From NCBI RefSeq assembly GCF_000023445.1, contig NC_012881.1, positions 3,628,001 to 3,692,000 of the forward strand: DNA of 64,000 nt. Reading direction: 5' to 3'. Made by a program: the position numbers and the translations under genes. Numbering within the stretch: position 1 is the stretch's first letter; the number at the start of each line of letters is the position of its first letter. The notes under the pieces are model-generated. The model was not told the DNA's origin and did no database searches. It saw only the letters and a program-made list of their open reading frames with translations. Source of the DNA: Maridesulfovibrio salexigens DSM 2638. Its GTDB lineage: Bacteria > Desulfobacterota > Desulfovibrionia > Desulfovibrionales > Desulfovibrionaceae. Below are positions 9,824-17,687 of this stretch, piece after piece.

Positions 9824-10639
9824 ATGAACAAAGGGATAATCAGATATCTTCGCCCCGAATCAATTGAGGGCCTCGAAATTCAGGAAGTCATTAATTCCAA
9901 CCACTCCTTCCCGAACCATACCCACGGATTCCATTCAGTAGGGGTTATGGAGGCAGGCGGTTGCTATTGCCGCCAGCCGGGTTCAGGCAGTTCCTTTGTG
10001 CGTGGAGGAGAAATCGCCCTCTTCAATCCCGGACTTGTCCATTCCGGCGTAATTACCGACTCCGATACAAGGCTCACTTACCGTGTATTCAGTTTTGACA
10101 ACCGGTTATTTGAAAAAGCCCTGCGCGACCTGAACGAAGTAGAAGGATTGCCGGAATTCAGATCTGTTGTGACCGAAGATAAGTTGACTACCGGAACCCT
10201 GACCGAACTCAACTACGCAGCATCAACAGTAAAAAGCAGGCTGGCCTTGGATACCGCTCTTGCCCGTGCTGCGGCGGCCCTTTTGACACGTCACTGCGAT
10301 GCGCAATCCAAGGTACCGCAAACGAAAGAACCCGTAGCCGTAAAGAAAGCCCGCGAATACCTCAACGAGAACCTCTCGGAAAAGGTTTCACTTGAAGAAC
10401 TTTCGCAGGCCACCGGACTTTCCCGCTACCATCTGCTGCGGGTATTCAGAAAAACAACAGGACTTCCGCCCCACAGTTATCACTTGCAGTTACGCATTGA
10501 ACACGCCAAAAGGCTGCTGCGCTCAGGAATGTCCTTTGCCGAAACAGCCCTGCAAAGCGGTTTCTCAGATCAGAGCCACTTCACCAACACTTTTCGTCGA
10601 TATACGGGCGCAACTCCCTCGCAATACACGAATATTTAA
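9824..10639 (+). CDS. AraC-family transcriptional regulator
   Basis: 271 residues from the ATG at 9824; a GTG three codons earlier is an alternative, and neither has a clear ribosome site. The N-terminal cupin-like AraC_binding domain has the HTHGFHSVGVMEAG core. The C-terminal double helix-turn-helix reads LEELSQATGLSRYHLLRVF and then GFSDQSHFTNTFRRYTG-TPSQY, complete in both halves. This arrangement is common in regulators near LysE or EamA exporters, and an EamA gene lies about 500 bases downstream. Its stop codon overlaps the stop of the convergent hemerythrin gene by four bases. Confidence 0.93.
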   Translation: MNKGIIRYLRPESIEGLEIQEVINSNHSFPNHTHGFHSVGVMEAGGCYCRQPGSGSSFVRGGEIALFNPGLVHSGVITDSDTRLTYRVFSFDNRLFEKALRDLNEVEGLPEFRSVVTEDKLTTGTLTELNYAASTVKSRLALDTALARAAAALLTRHCDAQSKVPQTKEPVAVKKAREYLNENLSEKVSLEELSQATGLSRYHLLRVFRKTTGLPPHSYHLQLRIEHAKRLLRSGMSFAETALQSGFSDQSHFTNTFRRYTGATPSQYTNI

Positions 10640-11028
10640 TCTCCGCGTATATAAAGGGCATATTTACGATCACTCTCAAGAATATGCCCAACCAACCAAT
10701 TATTCAAATATTCCAGCATATCCTGAAAAGGCACGTATTTAGTAAAGACAGCTTCTTTATAATCTTCTAATTGCTGGATAAATCCTTCATGCTCTTTAAT
10801 ATGCTCATCAAGATGAAGATAGCCGTTATCGCGCATAAGCTTCTCTTCATCTTGAAAATGTTCCTGCGCGTATTTCTCCATACGACTCAAGCATGTACAA
10901 GCCGCACTCTCTTTATCTCCGGGACCGGCTTCAGCCAGATCATTAAGCATCTGTATCAAGAATTTATGTTGCTTATCTATATGCTCATTTTCAAGGCTAT
11001 ATTTATCTTTCCATTCAACAAAAACCAT
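10636..11028 (-). CDS. Bacteriohemerythrin
   Basis: 130 residues from the ATG at 11028, eight bases after AAGGAGG; a competing ATG two codons earlier sits too close to that site. It is a single hemerythrin domain. The di-iron ligand pattern is complete: His21 (IDKQH), His57 and Glu61 (HFQDEE), His76 and His80 (HIKEH), and His115 and Asp120 (GHILESD). The soluble four-helix protein binds O2 at a non-heme di-iron site and is thought to store or sense oxygen, common in microaerotolerant sulfate reducers. It is divergent from the EamA exporter. Confidence 0.94.
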   Translation of the reverse strand: MVFVEWKDKYSLENEHIDKQHKFLIQMLNDLAEAGPGDKESAACTCLSRMEKYAQEHFQDEEKLMRDNGYLHLDEHIKEHEGFIQQLEDYKEAVFTKYVPFQDMLEYLNNWLVGHILESDRKYALYIRGD

Positions 11029-11169
11029 ATGCATAGCCTCCTTTTTGCTACAAGAGAACACCTACACATTCAAATCATCATTTCCATTATTTTTTCACCA
11101 TTACCCATGAGCAATTTTTTCCAAGACCGGAATTATACAAGCAGCTACTTTCTCTTTAAGGAGACAACT

Positions 11170-12117
11170 ATGAGTACAAGCAAGTCGAACACAACTATAA
11201 TTCCAGTATTTTCTATATTGGCAGCAGTTCTGCTCTGGGGAAGTTCTTTTGCAGCAATGAAACATCTTGTGGGAAATTTAAATCCATGGGCAGTGATGTG
11301 GATGCGCACAGGGATTGCCACCCTCGCACTTACACCATTCATTTCGCGTCTGGCAGCCCCGGTCAAGAAAGGGAAGGATAGATTTGCACTCGCCATTATG
11401 GCTCTATTCATGCCCTGCCTTTATTTTCTTTCAGAATCTTATGCCCTGACTTTCACAACCGCGACACAGGCCGGATTGATATCAGCCTCTCTACCGTTGA
11501 TGGTTTCAGCGGGAGCCGGATTCTTTTTCAAAGAAAAAACAACCCTTGCCGGATGGCTTGGGCTGGCTCTCTCCATGCTCGGAGTTGCTGTATTGACTTT
11601 AAGCGGAAGTCCCTCCGGTAATGGATCCAACCCGGCACTTGGCAATATGCTGGAACTTCTCGCCATGATCTGCGCTGCAGGGTATATGCTGTTGGTCAAA
11701 AGACTCTCCGCCAGCTACGGCCCGTGGACTTTGACCGCAGTCCAAAACAGTGCCGGATGCATCTTTTTTCTACCCGGAATGTACCTGCTAATCCGGGACG
11801 GTCTCGGACCGGACCCGCTGAATGTCATTTTGATAGCCGGATATCTTGGGGCTTTCGTCACCCTTGGAGCCTTTGGGCTTTATAATGTAGGAATGAGCCG
11901 CCTGCCTGCGGGGAAAGCCTCAGCTTTCATCAACCTTGTACCGGCCATAGCTGCTTTCTTCGGATGGTTCCTATTGGGTGAAACCCTTAACTTCACACAA
12001 ATGCTGGCCTCATTAGTAATCTTCGCCGGAGTAGGGCTTGCCCAAAGCGGGGGGAGAATCAATTGGAAATCCCTTATAGTTTTTACTCCCGGCTCACTTT
12101 TAAAACAAAAGAATTGA
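11170..12117 (+). CDS. EamA/DMT-family membrane exporter
   Basis: 315 residues from the ATG at 11170, preceded by AAGGAGACAACT. The frame is open far upstream, but that stretch runs antisense to the hemerythrin gene and is not credible. Ten predicted membrane segments form two EamA repeats (first repeat starts VLLWGSSFAAMKHLV, second LLAMICAAGYMLLVKRL). The family exports amino acids and related metabolites, and the substrate cannot be read. The AraC regulator upstream is a possible partner. Confidence 0.92.
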   Translation: MSTSKSNTTIIPVFSILAAVLLWGSSFAAMKHLVGNLNPWAVMWMRTGIATLALTPFISRLAAPVKKGKDRFALAIMALFMPCLYFLSESYALTFTTATQAGLISASLPLMVSAGAGFFFKEKTTLAGWLGLALSMLGVAVLTLSGSPSGNGSNPALGNMLELLAMICAAGYMLLVKRLSASYGPWTLTAVQNSAGCIFFLPGMYLLIRDGLGPDPLNVILIAGYLGAFVTLGAFGLYNVGMSRLPAGKASAFINLVPAIAAFFGWFLLGETLNFTQMLASLVIFAGVGLAQSGGRINWKSLIVFTPGSLLKQKN

Positions 12118-12142
12118 TCTGATCATCGTCAATACATTTTCA

Positions 12143-12176
12143 ACCCCGGCAAATTTTTAAATTTGCCGGGGTTTCT
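12143..12176 (+). terminator. Terminator after the EamA gene
   Basis: CCCCGGCAAATTT / AAATTTGCCGGGG stem followed by TTTCTT. Confidence 0.88.
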
Positions 12177-12334
12177 TCAATGATAAGACATATCCTGAAC
12201 TTGTGGAAATAACCTTTTATAAATTACACTTTTATATTAAGTTATGTTTTATAGAAGATATTCTAGTAAAAAAGATCTTCCTTACAGGCATGTTCATTGC
12301 TGAGATTCATCGCTTTCATTACTCCGGGGTAATT

Positions 12335-13324
12335 ATGAAAACAGTTTTTGTCACAATTTTATTCTTATTATTTACAATCGGAACCGCTTTGGCAGACCAG
12401 CCTGTAGTAGGTTTCGTTACCGGAGCTTCTGGTCTTGGCGACCTTTCATTTAATGACATGTCTTATGGTGGAATCCGCAGAGCTCAGCAGGAGTTTAATT
12501 TCAAATTAATCATTCTTGAGCCGGAAGTAGACGGCGAATCCAGAATAGAAGATTTCACGAACCTCATAGAACAGTCTGACATCCTGATCCTTGTGGGAGC
12601 GCAACATGCGGAGCTGGTAAAAAAGACAGCCCCGAAATATCCGAACAAAAAATTCATCATCAGCGAAGTTCCTTTAGCTGGAATGGAAAACGTTTCCTCG
12701 GTCTTCTTCGAGCAGGGAGAAGGCTCCTTTCTGGCCGGAGCTTTAGCTGCACTGACCAGCAAGACCGGCAAAATCGGATTCATCGGTGCAACCCCGGTTC
12801 CACCGGTCCAAAAATTTGAACAAGGCTATGTGGACGGGGCAAAGTACGCTGTCCCAGATATTAAAGTTGAAGTGGCCTACCTGACTCCGCTGGGCGACTT
12901 TTCCGGATTCAATGCTCCTGCCAAGGGCTACAATGTTGCCATGGGTCAGTACAGAACCGGAGCGGACGTTGTTTTCACTGTTGCCGGACTTACCGGAAAC
13001 GGTATAATTGAAGCAGCCAGACGCAGTGGAAGATATGCCATCGGTGTTGATTCGGATCAGGATTCACTGGCTAAAGGCTTTGTTTTGACCAGTATGATTA
13101 AAAAGCTTGATGTCGCGGCCTACAATGAATTGAAGGCAGTTATGCTGGGAGAGTTCAAATCCGGTCCCACAAGCTACGGCTTAAAGCAAAATGGAGTGGG
13201 ACTGAGTGAAATGAAATACACTCGAGACAAAATCCCCAATTCTGTACTGAAAACAATCGACGATATCAGAAACAAAATCATAAACGGCGAGATCAAGGTT
13301 CAATACCGGGAAAATCTCAAATAA
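12335..13324 (+). CDS. BMP-family (PnrA-like) periplasmic binding protein
   Basis: 329 residues from the ATG at 12335, which opens a normal signal peptide cut near ALADQ. Longer in-frame starts would bury it. BMP (basic membrane protein/PnrA) features are present: GDLSFNDMSYGGI near the N-terminus, FLAGALAALTSKTGKIGFIG, GVDSDQDS and the closing SYGLKQNGVGLS. BMP proteins usually deliver nucleosides to an ABC importer, but no permease or ATPase gene is nearby. The gene is instead followed 51 bases later by a hybrid histidine kinase. Inference: the protein serves as a periplasmic ligand sensor for that kinase. There is no lipobox, so it should be free in the periplasm. Confidence 0.88.
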   Translation: MKTVFVTILFLLFTIGTALADQPVVGFVTGASGLGDLSFNDMSYGGIRRAQQEFNFKLIILEPEVDGESRIEDFTNLIEQSDILILVGAQHAELVKKTAPKYPNKKFIISEVPLAGMENVSSVFFEQGEGSFLAGALAALTSKTGKIGFIGATPVPPVQKFEQGYVDGAKYAVPDIKVEVAYLTPLGDFSGFNAPAKGYNVAMGQYRTGADVVFTVAGLTGNGIIEAARRSGRYAIGVDSDQDSLAKGFVLTSMIKKLDVAAYNELKAVMLGEFKSGPTSYGLKQNGVGLSEMKYTRDKIPNSVLKTIDDIRNKIINGEIKVQYRENLK

Positions 13325-13375
13325 AAGACTGCGGTCCATACTAAAATCAACTAAAAGCATGACTATTGTACTGGA

Positions 13376-15700
13376 ATGAAGGACAGCTTACGGTTCAAAA
13401 TATCAATAGGCACCGGCCTTATCCTGCTGCTCTTCTTTTTTATGCTGGGCTATTATATTGTCGACTCCCAAAAAAGACTGCTTGAAGACAGCCTCTTTGA
13501 ACACGGGAACCGGATAGCCTCCCTTGCAGCACGTTCCTGCGCTGAATATCTGCCCCGTTTCAGCTTCTTCCTCATAGAAGACCTTGCCCTTTCCATTGAA
13601 CAATCTCCACAGGTTGCTTTCTGCGAAATATACAACCGTGAAGGCAATCCCATCCTTCAGTCTGGTAACATTGTATCCAAGTCCCACATATCAAAAAACA
13701 CCCCTTCATATGGAGATGACGTACTAATCGTATCCAAGCCGATTATAAACGGACAGGAGCATATAGGAAGAGTTGAAATAGGCATGAAGCTGGATCAGGT
13801 AAGGGATGAAATCCGTGAAAACACAATCAGCCTGACCATTCTCTTCACAGCTTGTATGCTTTGCACCATTATTGCGCTGGATGCTTTTTTTCAACGCATC
13901 CTGATCTCTCCGCTCCGAATGCTGGCCAATAACACCAGGAAGATTGCCCGCCGTAAATTTGTCACTGTAGATGTCGGTTCCCGCATGGATGAAATCGGGA
14001 TACTGGCTCTTAACTTCAACCACATGAGCCGCAATCTGGAGAGCCTATACAAAAATCTGGAAGTAAACGTTCAAGAACGCACTCATGAGCTTGAATCCGC
14101 CAACCAACTGTTGGTCAAAGCCATTGCCAAATCTGAAGCAATGGCAGTTGAAGCAGCTAAAGGAACCCGGGCCAAGTCCCAGTTTCTGGCAGCCATGAGC
14201 CATGAGATACGCACCCCGATGAACGCAATTCTCGGCATGGCAGAAATTCTTGCCGACTCACATCTGGATGATGAACAACGAAGATTTGTGGAAATCCTAC
14301 AGGAATCAGGGGAATCCCTGCTTCATTTAATCAACGAAATTCTCGACCTTAGCAAAATTGAAGCCGGTGAAGTTGCTTTTGAAAAACGAGACCTCAACCT
14401 TGACAGGATCATCGGTAAGGCCTTCAAAGTTACCGCACATGCAGGACATGGCAAAGGTCTGGAGTTGGCGTACAACATCAACAGAGATGTCCCGGTACAG
14501 CTCATGGGCGACCCTTCAAGACTGCAACAGATTTTTGTCAATCTCATAGGCAACGCCATCAAATTTACGGAAAGAGGCTTCGTTGTCGTGGAGACCTCTC
14601 TTGTTCAGCCGGATATGGCTGACAACGGCGGGTCGCTGAAAATCCATTTTGCAGTCAAGGATAGCGGTATCGGTATAGAGGATGACAAACTGGACTCTAT
14701 CTTTGACCGCTTCACACAAGCCGATTCCTCTACAACCCGCAAATACGGCGGAACCGGACTCGGCCTTTCCATCTGCAAATCACTGTGCGAAGCAATGGGT
14801 GGAAAAATCTGGCTTGAAAGCCGTAAGGGTTTCGGAACCACCGTGCATATGGAACTCCCCTTTGAAAAAGACCCCCGGGTTTCCATCTCCAATTCCCCTC
14901 TACGCGGCAAATCTATCTTGATTATCAACGATCAGGATTACTCACGTCAGGCACTTGCAATTCGGATAAGCACAAGGACCAAACGGATAAGCAAGGCGCA
15001 GAGCATGGAGGAAGGGCGCAGTTTTATTGAAAACAGCCGAAAGTCAAACACTCCGTACGACCTTATCATTGTCCGTGGTAACATCCACGGTTGGAAACGT
15101 CAGCGGACTCTGGATGAGTTACGCGCGATGAATGTTGATGAAGAAAAAATTATCCTGATCACCACAGTCGGACAGGATTATATTAAGGAGTTCCACGGAA
15201 GTGTTCTGCTGGCCCCGCTGGACATGCACTCCCTTGAAAATGCGGCCAAGAAAGCCCTTAGCAAAACAAATCAGCAACAGCAGCCGATCCCGATTCAGCC
15301 TCCGGGTAGAATTCGTCCTCTCGACATTCTACTGGTGGAAGACAACAAGGCCAACTGCATGTTGATCCAGCTATTCTTTAAAGATATGCCCCATAACCTC
15401 AGAATAGCCCATAATGGTGAAGAAGGTTTCGGGCAGGCCAGTACACATAGCTTTGACCTGATATTCATGGACATTGAAATGCCGATCATGGACGGCTATG
15501 AGTGCACCAGAAAAATAAGGGACTGGGAAAACCGCGCCGAGCGAAAGCCGAGCATAATTGTTGCCCTTACCGCCCACGCCCTTACTGAAGCGAAACACAA
15601 GATACTGGAAGCAGGCTGCGACTCTTTCCTGACTAAGCCAGTATCCAAGGATAAAATCATAAGCACCATTAATGAGCTGTGCAGCCCGTATTTCAGATAA
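13376..15700 (+). CDS. Membrane hybrid histidine kinase paired with the BMP protein
   Basis: 774 residues. Membrane segment at about 10-29, periplasmic sensor of about 120 residues, second membrane segment at about 152-172, HAMP, coiled coil, HisKA with phospho-acceptor His276 (MSHEIRTPMNAILG), and HATPase_c (GTGLGLSICKSL). A receiver-like region that has lost its Asp box lies at about 515-635. A true receiver follows with DILLVEDN and phospho-acceptor Asp699 (FMDIEMPIMDGYE). There is no HPt domain, so an external phosphotransfer protein is needed. The gene order binding protein then hybrid kinase recalls LuxP-LuxQ, although the binding protein is of a different family. No terminator separates the two genes. 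Confidence 0.93.
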   Translation: MKDSLRFKISIGTGLILLLFFFMLGYYIVDSQKRLLEDSLFEHGNRIASLAARSCAEYLPRFSFFLIEDLALSIEQSPQVAFCEIYNREGNPILQSGNIVSKSHISKNTPSYGDDVLIVSKPIINGQEHIGRVEIGMKLDQVRDEIRENTISLTILFTACMLCTIIALDAFFQRILISPLRMLANNTRKIARRKFVTVDVGSRMDEIGILALNFNHMSRNLESLYKNLEVNVQERTHELESANQLLVKAIAKSEAMAVEAAKGTRAKSQFLAAMSHEIRTPMNAILGMAEILADSHLDDEQRRFVEILQESGESLLHLINEILDLSKIEAGEVAFEKRDLNLDRIIGKAFKVTAHAGHGKGLELAYNINRDVPVQLMGDPSRLQQIFVNLIGNAIKFTERGFVVVETSLVQPDMADNGGSLKIHFAVKDSGIGIEDDKLDSIFDRFTQADSSTTRKYGGTGLGLSICKSLCEAMGGKIWLESRKGFGTTVHMELPFEKDPRVSISNSPLRGKSILIINDQDYSRQALAIRISTRTKRISKAQSMEEGRSFIENSRKSNTPYDLIIVRGNIHGWKRQRTLDELRAMNVDEEKIILITTVGQDYIKEFHGSVLLAPLDMHSLENAAKKALSKTNQQQQPIPIQPPGRIRPLDILLVEDNKANCMLIQLFFKDMPHNLRIAHNGEEGFGQASTHSFDLIFMDIEMPIMDGYECTRKIRDWENRAERKPSIIVALTAHALTEAKHKILEAGCDSFLTKPVSKDKIISTINELCSPYFR

Positions 15701-15870
15701 TTTACAGGTCATCAGCCTCAGATCATCTATTGGAAACCATAGCGTACAACCTTAGTGCAATGATTCCTTTTTTGAGAATAGCAGCCCTAAGCTTTAAAAC
15801 TCCCCCAAAGCACACCATAAAAAACAGCCCCGAAACCAAGTAAAAACTCAGCTTCGGGGCCTTAAAAACA

Positions 15871-15898
15871 GAAAGGCCGCGTCCTCAGACGCGGCTTT
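15871..15898 (-). terminator. Terminator after the YgiW-like gene
   Basis: Read on the minus strand: GCCGCGTC-TGAG-GACGCGGC followed by CTTTCTGTTTTT. A second, weaker inverted repeat (GCCCCGAA/TTCGGGGC, 15827-15860) lies between it and the kinase gene. Confidence 0.75.
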
Positions 15899-15980
15899 GA
15901 AAACTGCTGACAATTCAGATTCAAGAGAGTCGGATTAGCGACCTTTCTGGTTCGGAATTATTATTCCTGTGAGGTCCGTT

Positions 15981-16322
15981 TTAGTTGATAACGGATATTT
16001 TCTGGGCTTCGATTCCGGCGAAGACGAGGTCCTGCTCGACCCTGCCTTCAATCTCGATCTCAGCATTAACGTCAGCAGGGAGGGATCCTGCTTTCGGGCT
16101 GAGGTCGATGATGATTTCACCGGTCTTGTCCTGAAATACGTATTTATTGTCGTTGATCTTTCTTACAATGTGTCCTTTTACAACAGCTTTGGTGTCAGCA
16201 CCGGACACACGAGCTTCAGCAACGGTGGTTACGTCTTTGGATTTGAAATCCAGAGTTTCGGATGTTGCTGCAGCAGCCACGATCACCAGGAGTAAAAGAA
16301 AAAGTACGCTCATTTTTTTCAT
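15981..16322 (-). CDS. YgiW/YdeI-type periplasmic OB-fold protein
   Basis: 113 residues. A signal peptide (MKKMSVLFLLLLVIVAAAA) precedes the bacterial OB-fold (BOF) domain, with GHIVRKINDNKYVFQDKTG, EIIIDLS, and a final EIEIEGRVEQ. Length and layout match E. coli YgiW and YdeI, small periplasmic proteins linked to peroxide, cadmium and acid tolerance. The ligand of the family is not settled. A single-gene unit with its own terminator. Confidence 0.88.
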   Translation of the reverse strand: MKKMSVLFLLLLVIVAAAATSETLDFKSKDVTTVAEARVSGADTKAVVKGHIVRKINDNKYVFQDKTGEIIIDLSPKAGSLPADVNAEIEIEGRVEQDLVFAGIEAQKISVIN

Positions 16323-16899
16323 CTCTTATTACCCGTCCCACCTTGGAGGTGGAAGTTAAAGATTTGAAACCTTATTTATGAAAATTATTTTTTAACCTTT
16401 ATGAAAACGTCCGGGAATTTTGTCCGGCCATTTTTTCTAAGAGGACCTGTTCTTGATCCGTTGATCAAGTAATAGACCTCTCAGTTTGATTATGCAATCA
16501 AAAAAATAAGCTATTTGTGAAATTTTGTACAAAACACCCCTTAACCCTTCATATTGTTTATAGATATTTTTTTCACAACCACTTTTTTGACATATGCATA
16601 ACTATTTCAAGTTCGTAACACTATTTTTTACCCTCAATTCAACACTGAATCAGGGTTCAACTCAGTCTATAACCCGTCACCACAGTAGGATATACTCAGT
16701 TATTTTCCCATAAGCCTGAAAAACGCTATTTTCATTCTTGAAAATAACTTATAGGGCGAATAAAAGTCGAACATTTACACTCAAGACAGTTTACAATTCT
16801 AAATGAACGGCAAATAACTTATTTCTTCACATTTAAACCTATTTGCAGTATCTCCACTCTTCCATTACAAATACTGATAACTAAACTTTGTCTAAAAAA
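16323..16899. other. AT-rich intergenic region between divergent genes
   Basis: About 575 bases with no credible reading frame. An interrupted inverted repeat (AGAGG...CTTGAT / ATCAAG...CCTCT) lies at 16439-16480, on the YgiW side. Several A/T runs could serve as UP-elements or protein sites. Nothing else is recognisable. Confidence 0.5.
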
Positions 16900-17559
16900 A
16901 TGGACTTAAAGCTGATGAGCGACGAAAAACTTCTCGACATAGTCTATGCTGACCGCAAAATAGTGGTAGTCAACAAACCAAGTGGACTTCTTTCCGTTCC
17001 CGGTCGTGGCCCTGAGAATCAGGATTGCGTTGTTACCCGTGTTCAGAAAATGTTCCCGGAATGCCGCAAATTCCCTGCTGTGCACCGTCTGGATATGGAC
17101 ACATCCGGATTGCTGGTTCTGGGATTGACCGCACGGGCAGTGCGAGAGCTGATGGAACAGTTCCAGAAAAGGCAAGTAAAAAAGAGATATGAAGCCTTAT
17201 TGGAAGGCATTGTTAAGGAAGACAGCGGAGTTATTGAAATGGCTTTCCGCCTTGATCCCTACAACCGTCCTTATCAGGTCTACGACCCGATTCACGGTAA
17301 ACTGGGCATCACTCACTGGCGCAAGCTGGGAGTTGAAAATGGTATGACTCGCGTGGAATTCACTCCGCTGACAGGACGGACTCATCAATTGAGAGTTCAT
17401 TCCGCACATCCGCAAGGACTCGGCTGCCCCATCGTAGGTGACAGACTTTACGGCTCCGGAACTGAACCCGGACAGCTCAAGCTGCATGCCGGATACTTAT
17501 GTTTCGAGCATCCCAAGACCAAAGAAAAAATGGAATTTGAAATCGCTCCATTGTTTTAG
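16900..17559 (+). CDS. RluA-family pseudouridine synthase
   Basis: 219 residues from the ATG at 16900. A TTG at 16888 and an ATG at 16915 are alternatives, and none has a clear ribosome site. The core begins IVYADRKIVVVNKPSGLLSV. The catalytic motif HRLD carries Asp65 (HRLDMDTSGLL), and the later TGRTHQLRVH motif is intact. It isomerises uridine to pseudouridine in rRNA or tRNA. The short length and lack of an S4 domain fit the RluA/TruC-like branch; the exact RNA target cannot be told. Confidence 0.92.
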   Translation: MDLKLMSDEKLLDIVYADRKIVVVNKPSGLLSVPGRGPENQDCVVTRVQKMFPECRKFPAVHRLDMDTSGLLVLGLTARAVRELMEQFQKRQVKKRYEALLEGIVKEDSGVIEMAFRLDPYNRPYQVYDPIHGKLGITHWRKLGVENGMTRVEFTPLTGRTHQLRVHSAHPQGLGCPIVGDRLYGSGTEPGQLKLHAGYLCFEHPKTKEKMEFEIAPLF

Positions 17560-17593
17560 GAGCCAGAAAGATTTTAAGAAGTACATAATATAA

Positions 17594-17626
17594 AAGCGGC
17601 TACCGGATTTTCCGGTAGCCGCTTCC
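17594..17626. terminator. Terminator between the pseudouridine synthase and glutamate synthase genes
   Basis: AAGCGGCTACCGGA / TCCGGTAGCCGCTT stem. The minus side continues TTTATATT, so it best serves the glutamate synthase operon, but it lies between converging genes. Confidence 0.8.
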
Positions 17627-17687
17627 ATCTTAGAATCCATACAGGATCACCGGACCGCCCGGATCTCCCATTCTTTAAGACTTTATA

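Noticed and set aside
10771-11169. The EamA frame extended 133 codons upstream
   Set aside because: The extension is antisense to the hemerythrin gene; the ATG at 11170 has a clear AAGGAG and begins the normal family N-terminus.
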